A stretch of 64,000 nucleotides of DNA from the NCBI GenBank assembly GCA_033026295.1, contig CM065170.1, forward strand, positions 6,704,540 to 6,768,539. The letters are read 5' to 3'. The notes below the pieces were generated by a model. That model ran no database searches. It was not told the DNA's origin and worked only from the letters and a program-made list of their open reading frames with translations. How positions within the stretch are numbered: position 1 is the stretch's first letter; each line of letters opens with the position of its first letter. The DNA comes from Channa striata. Its lineage: Eukaryota > Chordata > Actinopteri > Anabantiformes > Channidae. Positions 24,411-37,463 of this stretch are shown in pieces. The position numbers and the translations under genes were made by a program.

Positions 24411-27400
24411 CCAGTCTCAAAGAGGTGCTCACATACCAACACTTGTCAAACGCGCAGATAAAAATACTTTTAAAATATTCTGTTAATAAATAAATCTAAA
24501 AATAAAAAAGAGGTGCAGGTAAATGACTGGTTATGTTTTCCGTCTGGATTCCGATCGTTGCAGAGATGGAGATGGTGCAAAATAAATCATGTTTCAAGGA
24601 TGTAATCTTGTAAGAAATGCAAGTAAAGGGAGCTAAGAATAGGGTAGAATGTTGCTGTCCACTAGTGAGTTTGTATACCAACACTTAGCAGGAAAGGAAT
24701 TGCAAACAGCAGAGAAAGTACAGGTAGGTTTGCTTAAAATATATATTTGTGTGGGATAGAGAGCTGCATCCCTTTTGGCACAAGATTAGGAAGAGCCCTG
24801 GTAATGGTGGCGACATGTGGAAATGTGGGTTTAGGCTGATGACGTCAGCCAGGTCTGACGTACAATGCACAAATTAACACTGTTTACTGTCATTTTAGCC
24901 CCGTCGGACAAGCGTAGAAATTGTCGGACACGTTCGTGTTGATTGCTGCAAACTAGGTGGACGTTACAGATTGGGAGTGGCGTGCCATCGTTCTTAATAA
25001 TGCACATTCCCCAAAGTGTTGACTAATTGGAACCATTAAAATCTTGACACCGGTGGTTAATTTGTTTCCTTGTGTTTTATAGCGATCATTTGTCCCATCG
25101 GAAAGCTCTGATGAAACATGAGGTGATTATGCCAGTAAGTGAGTCTGATGGAGTTGGAGCGCGTTGAGCGAGGCGCAGGCCAACATCACACGCTTCCCCA
25201 AACCCCTGATGTCATCAGTCGCTGACATTTTTGTGACGTGGACGTACTGGACTCCGATTGTTGACGCTGTGATGAACAAGACCTTTGTGAATGCACTGAG
25301 ACCTAGACGGAAGTATAGTCAGCTTGACCTTTCTGTGAAATCCTTGCGGAGAACACAGTGAAATATCTTAATTAGAAAGAGATGGAGTTGCTAAGAACAC
25401 ACATTGATCAGGCACAAACCACAGTTGTAGAGACAGGGCTGGAGGAAGGGAGGGGAACAAGATGCGGGACTGCTGTCGAAAAAGGATCATGAATCACGCA
25501 AGTCTGCTCGTGAATGAAGAATGGGTCGGCTATCTGTGCCCGCTAGTTTCTAATACAGATACAAAAAAATCTAAAGCCACAGGATGATGAATCTTACCTC
25601 CTGTAAATCAGAACTTGATTCAATTCATTTTTTTGTTTCCACTCAGAAAAAAACTCAGTACAAAATCCAATGTAATCCAATCCAGCAGCTAATGTCAGCC
25701 ATAACCTCTACATATACACAGATAGTTATGTTCAGCTTGAGTTCACAATGTTAAAGAGATATTAGTTCAACAATAAATGACATAACTAAGGTGAACTGGA
25801 CTCAGCTGGTTTCATTATCAGCTCTGAACTCGAGCAAACACAATCTTTGAAAATGCAATAACTGACTTGCACTAGATTTTCCACATAGACAAACCCACAT
25901 ATGACCACAAAACAGCAAAGATAGATTACTTTACTTACTTTGATATGTTATAAGCATTTGTACTAGCTGAATGTACATAGTTGTTATGTTAGCTTTGGAC
26001 CTCCTTCCTTTGAAATTGCGTGAAAATCACAAAAGTGCAAATGTTTATATCTCCTTAATTGATGAATTGGAATTTCTTTAATTAATTTTGATAAATGAAC
26101 AGTTGTATAACTATATAACTATAACTCAGTGTGGATGACATATCATGTTGACACACACACTTGTCCTACTGTTACGACCTTTTTTGCCTGGTTGGGGTGT
26201 TCAAATAGTGAAGTTAACTTCAACTGGGACAAAACAGAGGGGTTGTTAGAAGTGGTTGGTAATAGAAAGTGGAGGAGACTACTGCATGAATACAAACATA
26301 AGGGCAGATGATAGACTGGACTGCAGCAAAGTGCAGAGGTTGGATTTAACCCGAAAGTGCAGAGAGGTCTGTTTTATACGTTTAACTCAACTGGGATAAG
26401 GAGGGAAAGCTTCATCAGTCTCTGTCACTTTGTTACTGTGCAACTACATAACGTAACGTTATACCCACTGCGTTTCCCAGAGACCGTTGCCAGTGTAATG
26501 CTCAGCCCACTGAGCACCAGTACACCGACCCACAGCAGCGCAGTGGAGAGAGCAGAAATGCTGGTTGTAGCTTGTCACAACTATTGACAGAGACCTTGTA
26601 AAACTCAGTGAGTCCAGTGAAGCGAGGCTCCAGTCAACCTCTGATTTCCCTTCTTGACTCTTGCTGATCGGCTCTGATGTCAACAGAGTGCCAGCAGAGC
26701 ACTTGTTTTACCAATACAGAATGCTGTCTGTCTGATACCATGATGCAACTTGGCTTCTCGTCCAATACTTTGGATTTCCTTTACCTTGCATCAGTGTGAG
26801 TTACTGTGGCAAACGAGAAGAATTTATTATTGTCGCACTTAAATTATTGGTAAGAGATTAGGAGCTGTATGAGATAGAAGAGAGATTATTTGGCCTGGCA
26901 GTATTCAAAAGCAAAGCCTACTGGAGGACTCAGATGCTGCAGTTTTCATCAGACAAGTTTTTGGTTAAAAAAAAAAAGATTCATCACTACAAATTTTTAA
27001 AGATTGCGAACAGACGGACAGGGAATGCAGTTGATATTGATCTGCTGAGGCTAAGAATAATGTTCAAAGGCATCAGGCTTTAGGGAGTAGGCTGGTCGGG
27101 TTTCATTAAGTATAAACATTTTCAAGAAAGAAATAGCCTGAAATGAGAGAAATCTAGGGAATGGGAGATGAGGGAGAGATACAAAGCCAATGAGAAAAGA
27201 GAGAGAGAGCGCAAAGAGAACAATTGAAGTGCTTTTTTTTTTTCCTTGAGCCATCACTTTATCTCTGCAGCCAACTCAGGATGGCTGAACGCGTTTGCTG
27301 GATGATGGAGCTTTTCGGCCCCGGCGGTGGCTGCAGTCCCTGCCTCTGGCTCTGACATGAAACTATGGGCATCAACCCCAGGCCCACACTGCCAGAGCCC

Positions 27401-28176
27401 TGTGTGGACAAGGATGAAGCACCCACTGCTGCTTCAGCTCCGGTTCCAATAACAACACCCACATAAATGGCCTATATGGGATTTTAATAAGCGTTTGAAC
27501 AAACTGCTTCTGCTTTTGTTTGATTACTTTCAAGGGCAGAGTAGTGTCTGTTTGGCAGCGCGGGATTCCACCTGCTGAAATACATTGCCGAGATGATAAT
27601 AGCGTTTGACTTCGATTGAGGGCTTTGCTACGGCCAAGGCGTGAATTGTTTCATCTTTGTTTATCAATGTTTTTCTCATGGTTTTCGGCTAATTGCGGAG
27701 CAGAGCGGCTTGCGGAATGCCTATTAGGGCCGTGCTGGGTTGAGAGACAGGCCAGTGCAAAACAAACTGTTCATCACTGGAAACAAGAAGAACCCACAAG
27801 CACTTCTGAATGTAGACAAACTCTCTTCTAAGAGCGCGCAGACGTACACATGTTGGAGTGTATTCACACACGCGCACGGACATAAAGACAACAGGCGCCA
27901 ATAAGAAAGACTATCCTTTTGTATTCGAGCCCACACACAGAAAACCAAGCAGTACACATGAGAGTACATCACTGCCGGGTGTGTTTACGTCCTTGCATTA
28001 TCTGCAGCCTGTTGGTGCTGGTGTTTTAAGTGCTTTGGAGATGGGAAGAAAGGAGATGGGGAGGCGAGGTAAGGTGAGGAGAGATGGAGGGAAAGAGAAA
28101 CGGCCAAGGGGAGGCGAAGGAGGGGAGCAGAACCCTGCATCTCCAGAGTCGTCCTGCACAGCCCAGGGGCAGTGAC
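24411..28176. other. Gene-free stretch
   Basis: No supported exon. A perfect CRE-type palindrome TGACGTCA is at 24,840-24,847. Frames at 27,259-27,462 (minus) and 27,616-27,831 (plus) show no known motif. Confidence 0.45.
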
Positions 28177-28177
28177 A

Positions 28178-28201
28178 CAGCAGCAGCAGCAGCAGCAGCA
28201 G
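28178..28201. repeat. (CAG)8 trinucleotide repeat
   Basis: Eight CAG units. Frames across it would read poly-Gln, poly-Ala or poly-Ser. The flanking frame lacks any recognisable domain, so coding use is not supported. Confidence 0.9.
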
Positions 28202-31200
28202 CTGCTTCTGCCTTTCAGAGCTACTGTCACAGTCATGTGAAGCAACATTTATCCCCCCAGCAACAGCTACCAGCAGCTGCTGTGGACTAATCAGTCCACC
28301 AGTGCTGGCTACAGCTCAACCGGGGGACTCTGACTTTTTCCCCTTGTCAGCCTTGATCTTTATCGATGCTGATGTACACTGCGCTCGCTGGGCTGAAACG
28401 CACAACACACAGGCAATAATGTCCTACAGATGGGTCAGGTGGCCCCGCCGAGCGGGGTTAATTCTCTGTGATGGTGGCCATCCCGCTGCACCTCACAAAG
28501 CCAGCGAGCTCGCGGAGGGCTGGCAGAGGCCGGAAAGTGGCAAACGAGAGGGGAATACAGAGGAATGTGCAAGAGAGTTCGCTCTGTTAGCACAGCGTCG
28601 CCTGTGTGTGTTTATGCCTGTGCGGTAATTGAATCATGAGATCCCGTGTTTTGTTGCACTGCACACGCAGCCTGCACTAGCCTGGGTGCTGACTCCGTGG
28701 GCCTGACTTAATTACAACCAAACATGTACACTGTAATTACACACAACCACACCTGCACAGCAGCACCGGGTCTGACAAAGGTTGTGCAAACAGTATTTTC
28801 CACAGCAACAGTTTCAACTTGCTCCATTAGGCGTGCTTAGAGGACGCTGCAATGACGTTCCCTCGTTATCACTGTACACGTTCAGTTTGGACAGTGCTGA
28901 TATAACATAACCTTCACCTTGGCTGTTTCCGTCCATTAGCAAATAGATAAACAGGACAGCAGGATCCTGTCAGCACAATATGTTGTAGCAATTAAGATGG
29001 TATTTTTATATCGTTCGGGGGGTAAAATATATTCCACGTGTACATACTGAATGTAAAGTTACTGTATACAAAAAGGCATAGAGGCACAAAGTGTAACTGC
29101 ATGCTCACAAACGGACACACAGCTGCCCAGGTTCCTCTTACATCTACACTCTCTCACTTCACACCGTCCACAAATCGACAAACGTAGCCGGGGTGTTGAC
29201 AGACACTTAGCAACAAGCTGTGTCTGGTGGATTTTCAGATCGGCTTGTTTTGCAGATGATCTCAGTTGGTCTCGCTTGTGCCCAGCGTGACAGATGTACA
29301 GACGGGACCACCTGAAGGCCGAGTCTCCGCCTCACCCTGGGACTGTGATCTGAACTGAGCTGTCATTTGTGGAACTAAAGAAACAAATGATGTCATGACG
29401 TCTATAAAACATAACAATATCTCCCATCTTTTTAAATTCTTGTTGTTACTGTCTGGAGCATTTGAGTTTAATGTAGAGTTCATTAAATATTTAAGAATGT
29501 TTTGGTCTACAAGTCTTCAGAATATCTTTAATGCTCTTTGTTAAATTTTCTGCAAGATTCTCTGCTGGAGGAATAGACACCATCCACCAAACAATATCAC
29601 CCCCAATCTGTACTTCACTGATATTAGATTAATGGGATATAGAGCAGTGTCCAGCATTTCAGTCCAAAACCTCCTCTTTCAGATTTTCAATTTGGTTGAG
29701 ATCTGCTGACTGCAGAAGCCAGAGCGCGTCAGGGCAGCATAAGCCATTTCATTTACCCAGTGCATGTTGAATACTGTAGATTACCAGTGAATGCGCATGT
29801 TCAGAGATACAGCAGTCCCACTGAGAGTGAGCAGAGCGCTGATGGTTTGAAGTACTGTACACTGCCATGATGGACAGAGTGAGAGGAGAACACCATGTGA
29901 GGGTAGTGGCAGATTGCTTGTATTTCCATCTTTATATTTCGACACTGTCAGATAAACTGAAGGATCAGGCGTTCTTCCGCGGGCTGAGGAAATTCTACTA
30001 GAAATAAACCACTTGGGGGAAAAAAAATTAAAGCCAAAAACAAGGTTGTTTTTCTTAGCTAATAGAATATGACACTTTGCATATAAATGATTCACATACT
30101 GTAATCTGCGTGACCCGTTGTCATCTGAGTTTGTAATAACTCTCATTTCTCTCTTCTCGCCTTCCAGTGGTTTGTTACACCCCTGTGGATTTCACTGTCG
30201 TGCCAAATGAACTTCAGAAATGCGGAATGTGTCGTAAAACATGTCACGTTAAAACGCTCAGCTATATGATGTTGAATTAAGAAGCTATTTGTTGCAGAAA
30301 GTGATTTATGGTTTTCAGAAATAGAAACTGTGAAGTCCCTGTAACACCTCGCATTCGCTGGTACAGTAGTCTGCTTCCTACCCATAAACACACGCACAAA
30401 ACCTACACACACACTTCAAAGCACATGCAGAGTCTCGCATGGTTGAGTAGATTACCACACATATGTACGCGAACATGAACACACACACACTCTTACCACC
30501 TGGACAAGTGGACATGCAGTACGTGAAATAATGGCACAAGAGGATGGAAACGAACACGTGCAAACAGGAACAAAACATGCGATGGTTTGTTTCCCACTAA
30601 GAGTTTTAGACCCCAGAAAAGGATTCCCACTGTGACACTCTCGTTATGCATAGACGTGTGTGTGTGTGTGTGTGTGCACAGCTATACACACTTTCTAATA
30701 GATTAATGTAGATTCTTGCTTTGCTGACAGTCCAGGCATTTAGATCCACACGCCGGTGCTTGTTGTACGCTATTTGGTGTAAAAACTTTGGTGAAAACGT
30801 TAATGGAGCGTACAGACATAGAGACACACAACTTCCTGTCCCTGCCCTCCACTGAGAACTCTGCATGAAAATTGGTTTACATTCCTACTTAAAATCGTTA
30901 CAAAAGAAACCGCCTCGGTGGGATAAAATGGCATATTAATGTTTATGGATACATAAATCCTCTAGAGTCTCTAGATACAGCACATTATCTTGCTCTGTTC
31001 ATCTCTGAATGTGATTCAGTTTTGGCCAAAGCTGCTACAAGTACATAGTAAAAATAAACAACTGTGGAGCAACAATGAAGCACATGAATTAGAAATGATG
31101 TTGACATAGAGAAGTGAATGTCTGTTTGCTGTTGGCTTTCACACTGCATCACCAACTTGCGTCATGATCCATATATTTAGTGTACTAAAATGCAATTTGT

Positions 31201-31896
31201 CAGTGCTTTCCTCAATGATCCATATGACCATTAATAAAACAAATAATAGAAGTATTTGACCTGATCTATTTCCTGGTTTGAACTAAAGTATTTTTTTGAC
31301 AGTAAAAGAAATCTTGAATCTTAAAAAACCTCCCTCTAATGACATCATGTGGAGGTGTTTCTCATTTCTAATGATGTCATCTACTTGCTCAGAAAGAGAA
31401 AGTTGTGGTCTTGGTCAGTCTACTCATTGAACGTTAAAATTGAGTAAATGTAACATGAACAATGTAATAACATTATAATCTTTATTGTCCCTGGTGGGCG
31501 ATATCCTGGTTGGATGAAATCACTGTTCAAAATATCTGGGCTACAGTTGTATGGCCATAGTTTAAAAACCCAATTTGGTTCGGCTCGGAGAACAATTGTG
31601 GTTATGGATAAAACAAACCGATGTCTGCTGCTGATGGGTAATGTGATGGAAATCATGGTTTCTGCTGTTAGTCAGACACCCTAACCTCATCCCTGGAAGG
31701 CTTTCCTGTGGTAGTAAAAAAAGCTTTACTCTACTTCCACTGGTGCTTCTAAAAGAAGACCCAGCACAACAGTCTTTCTAACCTCCACTGTACTCTAGCT
31801 GTCACGTGCTCTTTTGCTGAAAACGGGTATTATAAACATGTTGCAGAGAACACACTGTGGATAATGACCTACATACATACTGTACATCCTGTAAAT
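28202..31896. other. Gene-free stretch with possible transposon fragment
   Basis: A (GT) run is at 30,656-30,676. The segment 29,690-29,720 (TTGGTTGAGATCTGCTGACTG) resembles a phrase seen in a fish dispersed element ('ggattgagatctggtgactg'), but the match is short. No coding exon is supported. Confidence 0.4.
30656..30676. repeat. (GT)n microsatellite
   Basis: Run of about 10 GT units. Confidence 0.95.
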
Positions 31897-31955
31897 GCGT
31901 GTAGCTCAGTGGGTAGCATGGTGAGCTGCAGACATCAACGCATGCATCTGCACCA
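31897..31955 (+). repeat. tRNA-like A-box fragment, possible SINE head
   Basis: TAGCTCAGTGGG at 31,902-31,913 matches the RNA polymerase III A box of tRNAs, and GTGTAGCTCAGTGGGTAGCA is close to a tRNA D-arm. No B box and no cloverleaf follow, so it is not a working tRNA gene. It is either a decayed tRNA-derived repeat or chance. Confidence 0.35.
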
Positions 31956-34900
31956 CTCCTCTCCTCACCACAGACCCGGCCACTCCACTTGAGCTGATTG
32001 ATTTGCCATCAGTTCTGTATCCCTGATAACTGCATGCCTGGAGGGCTGCAATGGCTCCAATATTTCACTGCTATATACTTCCACAGCCATACTGTCTAAC
32101 GCAGGGTTTTCAAGTGTGTGTGTGTGTGTGTCTGTGAATGGTATGGGTACATGTATGAGTATATAAATGGTACGTGTCCATGATGGGTCCGTGTGTGTGT
32201 GGAACAGCAGTAGCAGCTACAGTAGCTGCTATACATGGTGACATTTGTAGTAATGACATGTCAGAGATTGGTGCATGTATACCTCACATTCTGCTCCAGC
32301 AACACGTCTTTGTCTTGACGACAAGCATGTGCTGAGGCAAATTAGCTGAGCTAGACGGAGAAAAATGCCCACAGTTAAAACAGACAGGAGGAGAAATCTT
32401 TAACCATCAAGCAGATGGTGCTAAATTTGAGGATATAACACCTACCTATCTAACTCAAGCCTGTCACATTTGTTTGTTCCTCAAGTAACGCTTTAAAATT
32501 TAGAAAAGTTTTAGCATCCTGTGAAGCTGGAAAACATGTAATTTAGGATGGCAGTGATTTTTCTTTTAACTGGATTTAATTGTTAATGTGTTAAAATATG
32601 GTATCAACCAACTTTTTATTTTCCATTCAGACATTTTGCTTCTCTGCTGGAATAATAGCAGTTACTGAGCTCTAGCTGTGACCCTTAGTTACCTCATCTA
32701 TTTCTTTTTTTTTTTTTGGTCAAAAATAATTTGGCTTTTTGTTTCCCACAATATTTTTAGCAAAGCTGGATCCTTTAAAGGCCTTTATTCTATCATGAAT
32801 CACTGTGTATTCGCAGACAAAACTGTGGAAATGTTTGACACCACCTTCTTAAATATAAACCCCTCATTTTATCATAAGAGCTCTTTTCGTTAGATTTGTC
32901 TTAATTAGCACTCAAAAAGTCAATGATTTTTTTGGCTCTTTCGGGAAAAACCAGTGGACCGTTAGCTGAGCAAGCTACATCTCTGAGCACCACTTTCTTT
33001 GCCTGATTTTGGGAACTCTGGTTTGTGCAGAAGTGTTTCAAGTAGTCTTTAGTTTTTTGTTTTTTGATTTAAAATGTAATTTTATTTTGCTATTGTTATC
33101 AGGAAAGGGTCAGAAAACACTGCTATATACTTCTCTACTCTTAAATATATCAGGACTATGCTACTTGTGTACAGATCTTTAGTTTGAGGCTCTTATTCTT
33201 GATAAATGTTCCACATGTTCTGAGGGCAGTTACAGGGTTAAGAGTAGAATTAGGTTGAGGTTAGGAATTTATTGTGAATGTTAAGGGTGTACTGGGGATC
33301 TAAACGAAGGGTTATGCCGATAAGTGAACTCATCTGAAAAACCTGTGTGTGTTTGTGTGTGTATATTTTTCCATGTGTGGTGATTAGAGAGAGTTGTGCC
33401 AGTTTTTTCACCCAGCTGCTGTGCTCACATTAGCATAGATCATGCAGCAATCCATAATACATGGCTCGTTAACAAGTCTGGTATTTTTGATCCATAATTA
33501 AGGACTATATTTTCAAAGAGGGTTAAAGACGTAATGGCTGCAGTATGCTTTCCATTCTGCTACTCCAAGGCCACGTCATTCTACATTATGGTAACCATTG
33601 TTTCCGCCTGCCATTTGGCTATTGATTGGAGTGGATGCCATTATGTCAGTGAGATTATGGCCCCCAAAGCAGAAAGATGCCGAAGTGGGAAACCAGTCGC
33701 TGAGAACTGATGAGATGAGTGCTTGCTACATCTGATGCAACGGCAGCTGTGTTTCAGCAAATGATAAAAAGCGAAGCACAGCACTGAACCACACAGCTTT
33801 GTGTGCCATGGCATAGCGTTGCCCAGAGTGGAGCCTAGCACAGCAAAGAGAGAGCACTCACATTTCTCTAGTTTCTATCTGTGCCAAAGGGAATTATAGA
33901 AAAACACAGAGCAGTTCATAATCACATTGGCTAGTCTGGACACACTGATCTTTTTTCTTTTTTTTTTTTAATTGGTGCACCTCATTGCAAACTAATATTC
34001 TCTGTGACAGCCACTGCCTCGGAGATTGTCTTTAGATGATCTTTTAAAATGACCACAGTTCACTATGTGGTGCAGTGAGGGGGAGGGGTTTCCAGAGGTC
34101 CAGGATCATTGGGAAGGGGGGTTGTGTAGTGGTAACACTGAGGGGGTGTTCTCTGCCTCAGCCAGCTCCATTGCCCGACTGGCCTGTCGTGTATTTATAG
34201 CAATATTGAATCTAATTGCATTTCTAGCAAGGGGCCTGAATTTTAAGAGACCTATAAATGGAAATCCAGGCATGCAGGAACATGATCCACTGTGCAATGT
34301 GCATACTCATGAAAAGCAACTCACTCTGCAATCTGTGTAATGCAAAAGATCCAAAGCAGAGTCCATCAACCGGCTGTGTCCTGGATGCCAATGAGGACTT
34401 GTAACCGCTGACCCATAATGCTGTGCCTTGTGCCGTGTTTTTCAATGAGCCACAGTTTGAGACAGTGCACCAGTGAAACCCTTCAGGTGGTAAAGGGCTT
34501 TTAAACTGGCCTCGCAAACACATCGAGATGAATGCCTTGAAGTTCGAGCTAGACAAACACCATTTAGGGAAAGTTGATAGGCAGTTGTGAGACCCTCCCT
34601 TGATAGGGCCACTATTCAAATTCAAATTCATGGTATGTTTTTCGGATAATAAATTGAGCATGGAAGATTAATTTGCATTTAGTTTATCATCCGCATGATA
34701 TAGAGCAGCAATTTCTATAGTGCCCAGAGCCTAATAAGCCAGAGGCAGAACTGGCATATCAATATGTGCTTGCTTTCTTTCAAGGACACTGGAGTTGAAG
34801 CCCTGTGGCAACATCTTCGCTATGATTCACACTTTTTTTCTTCCTCCCACTAAATTCTTGTCACTCACAGTCTGAACTGACATATCAGACTCACTAAACG

Positions 34901-35639
34901 CAGAGCCGCGAGTTATCACACATCCAGTGTAATCAAAATCCTAATGAACATCATTAAAATCAAGGCGCTTACATCACTCTGGGTTTCCACAGTCAGGTTA
35001 TATGTGTGCCTGTGTGTGTGCCAAAAGTGTGTTAGCGTGCTATCAGAGCCTGTTAGAACACCGCAGGCTAAAAAAATATTAATAATCCACGGTCACCTCT
35101 CACTCAAAGCAGGCCTGACATGGGCATTTCTCTTCCTTTACATTTTGAGAATTAATTTCTGTATGCAGCAGCAGACAGTTCAAGTGATGCATGGAGCGAG
35201 CGAGAAACACAGAGGCTGGGTGGCCCCATCAATTTTAAACAGGCGTGCGGTTACTGAAAGGTCCTGTGTTCAGCTACAGCTAATGTGCAGCGGGGATTAC
35301 AAAGAGTAACACAAATAATTCAGCACACATGACACATTAAGGTTGCAGTGATGTTTTTGTATTAGTCAGAAATAGGTTATTGTCTCCATGTGTGCTTTGT
35401 GCATGCAGAATCAACGACGCCTGCCACTGTTTGCAGCATTTGAAGAGTCTAAAATCATCAGTGAGCAATTATATTTACTAAGTAAATACTGGTAAAAAGT
35501 TTTTTTAGACCTTGATCCTACATTATTTATTCAAAACTTGCAGATCTAATTTTTTCAGCTCCAGGTAACTTGGTGGACGTTGTGAAACCTCCCGATCCTC
35601 TCGGGCTTTGTAATTGTCAACCCTGCGACATTAACTTGT
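31956..35639. other. Gene-free stretch
   Basis: No supported exon. The AT-rich block 34,185-34,290, with GTATTTATAGCAATATTGAA and TCTAATTGCATTTCTAGC, looks like candidate enhancer sequence. T runs occur at 32,706-32,718 and 33,957-33,970. Confidence 0.45.
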
Positions 35640-36560
35640 TGACTTGGGCACTTGGTTAAAGACACGGCGGCTGATGGAGGTTCGTGCAGCGGCCATGTTT
35701 CTTGCTGAAGTGCCGCTGGGCCATAAACCGGAGCCGCAGGATCGTCGCTTCGCCGTAAATCACCCGGTGGGGGTGAGAAGGCACGTGGGTCACGAGGGTC
35801 GTATATTTTCTCACCGTCTCCCCGCGGCGCGCTGCGCGCAGTGGGGGTGGCGCGTGCGTGGCGCGTGCGTGTTGGTGGGGGCCCTGAGTCCAGCTGCTGC
35901 TGCTGCTGCCCGGGCACGCGCTGACTCTTCAAAAATAAATAAATGCGTAAATAAATAAATAAATGGACCGGGGAGAGTGAACGGAAGCTCGCTGTTCACC
36001 GAAAAAAAACCCCGTTGATATCAGTTATATTTAGCGCCAAATACGGAGTTTAACGCGAAGAAGAGAAGAGCGGCGGGAAGAATCAAGCAGGCAGGTAGAA
36101 AGTGCGTTAAGTGCTGCCAAATGTCGTAAAGCGTTAAGTTGGTTCACAGCGAAACTGCGCAAACTGTGCGTTTCCATCAAACCAGCCTGTTCCGAAGCGT
36201 CGGCGGAAGACTGATTTACGTCTTCCCCGACATGAGGACGGACACAGGGGACAAGGAAAGCGGGTGGTCCAACTCCGCTGGCTTACCTCCTCCGGTGGAC
36301 GTCAGCCGCTGTCCAGCGCGCTGAAACGCTCAGTCTCTGTCCGCGGTGCTGAATCTCATTGCGGGCTCGTCAAAGCCTTTTGTAAATCCGCTGCGAGAGA
36401 GGAGGCGCCCGACGCGCCGGTCCAACAGCCGCCGCCGCCGCCGCCGCTGCTGCCGCCCGTGAAGTTACGCCGAAGAAAATCCAATTCCCGGCCGCGTGTC
36501 CGGCACAATGCGGACGGCAGGAGACGCAGGACGACCGGGTCTCAAAGGGGACAACACACA
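35640..36560. promoter_or_regulatory. CpG island, probable promoter
   Basis: This is the densest CpG region in the window, flanked on both sides by AT-rich sequence. It contains (CTG)5 at 35,894-35,908, an interrupted AAAT run at 35,931-35,964, a duplicated GGCGCGTGCGT at 35,850-35,871 and (GCC)6 at 36,428-36,445. Such repeats are typical of vertebrate CpG-island 5' UTRs. A strong minus-strand splice donor sits inside it. A weaker plus-strand donor-like CAG/GTAGAA is near 36,093. No convincing coding frame starts here, so its transcript is unknown. Confidence 0.75.
36287..36510 (-). ncRNA. Candidate non-coding first exon with consensus donor
   Basis: On the minus strand the sequence reads CCGGAGGAG then GTAAGC, a near-consensus donor. 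The exon would end at 36,287 and the intron start at 36,286. The upstream part lies in the CpG island and has only short frames. It could be a distal first exon of tmem121, joining the acceptor at 3,793 across about 32.5 kb, or the first exon of a long non-coding RNA. The 5' end given is a guess. Confidence 0.4.
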
Positions 36561-36661
36561 GGAAACGGGGAAAGTGGAGGCAGCCTGTTGGCTACACGGA
36601 GCCTCTTTGGCAAGTGGAAGTGCTGAGGCTTCTTGCTGCTTCCTCTGGATGGACTCAACCA

Positions 36662-36719
36662 TCTCTCTCTCTCTCTCTCTCTCCCTCTCTCCCTCCCTCT
36701 CTCTCTCTCTCTCTTTCTT
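36662..36719. repeat. Long (CT)n microsatellite / polypyrimidine tract
   Basis: About 58 bp of almost pure CT with a few CCT interruptions, ending TTTCTTTCAG. The ending mimics a plus-strand splice acceptor at 36,722-36,723, but the following frame closes after 22 codons and resembles no protein. Confidence 0.9.
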
Positions 36720-36939
36720 TCAGGCAATATTCAATTCAGATACAATATGTCAGAGTGACAAGACTGAAACTAATAGGCTCCCAGCATGCTAGGCTACAGC
36801 AGACATGAGCAAATGACTGCCAATACTTAAAGAGAAATCATTTAGCATTAGCCTTATTGGCAGTGATGTGATAAAGAAACATTCAGTTTGATTTAATTCA
36901 ATGCGACTGTGCCAGAAATTATGTCTTCATATGAGCTCT

Positions 36940-36969
36940 GTCTCTCTCTCTCACACACACACACACACA
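36940..36969. repeat. Compound (CT)n(CA)n microsatellite
   Basis: A CT run at 36,940-36,952 followed by a CA run to 36,969. Confidence 0.9.
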
Positions 36970-37463
36970 AACACATGCACGCACACAATTGAATTTAACC
37001 AAATTTATGGTCAATTTACTTATATAGAGGGAACAACCATCTGTTTCGGGCACCTCCTGCCCCGGCGTTTAGCGCGTTTGTGTCTTTTGTTGCTAACAGA
37101 GCAACAGTTTCCCAGCAGATTATTCAGCGGTAAATGACAGTCAACAACACTGGCTTAGGGATTAGAGCAAATGTGATAATTAATTTGGGAAGGGTGCCAT
37201 TTGAGTAGTACAGCAGCGTGCAGATAGCAATATAATAAGATGCTGTGATGTTAGGGGATAGAATGTAGAGTCAGGTCACTAACCTTAAACTAATTGGTTC
37301 TATAGAAAATTTAAATATGAGAACAAGAGAGTCACGAAATCAGCTGTTTAGAATCAGTGAAAGCAAAGTGAATTAAGAATATATCTACGAGTTGTGTCTT
37401 TGCAGGGGAAATAATAATTGTTATGTGTGTTTTCAGGACCTTAAATGTTGAAAGTGCTGGACA

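Noticed and set aside
27259..27462. Gly/Ala/Ser-rich minus-strand frame
   Set aside because: Short, no domain and no supporting splice sites. The evidence is too weak to call an exon.
28084..28290. Poly-Ala containing plus-strand frame across the (CAG)8
   Set aside because: Open only because of the triplet repeat and purine-rich flanks. The rest resembles nothing known.
35555..35932. Gln/Pro/Arg-rich minus-strand frame in the CpG island
   Set aside because: Composition is explained by GC-rich island sequence and the CTG repeat. No ATG in good context, no domain and no conserved motif that I can see.
36720..36791. Plus-strand exon after the (CT)n acceptor-like TTTCTTTCAG
   Set aside because: The pyrimidine tract is a microsatellite, and the frame closes after 22 codons with no similarity seen.
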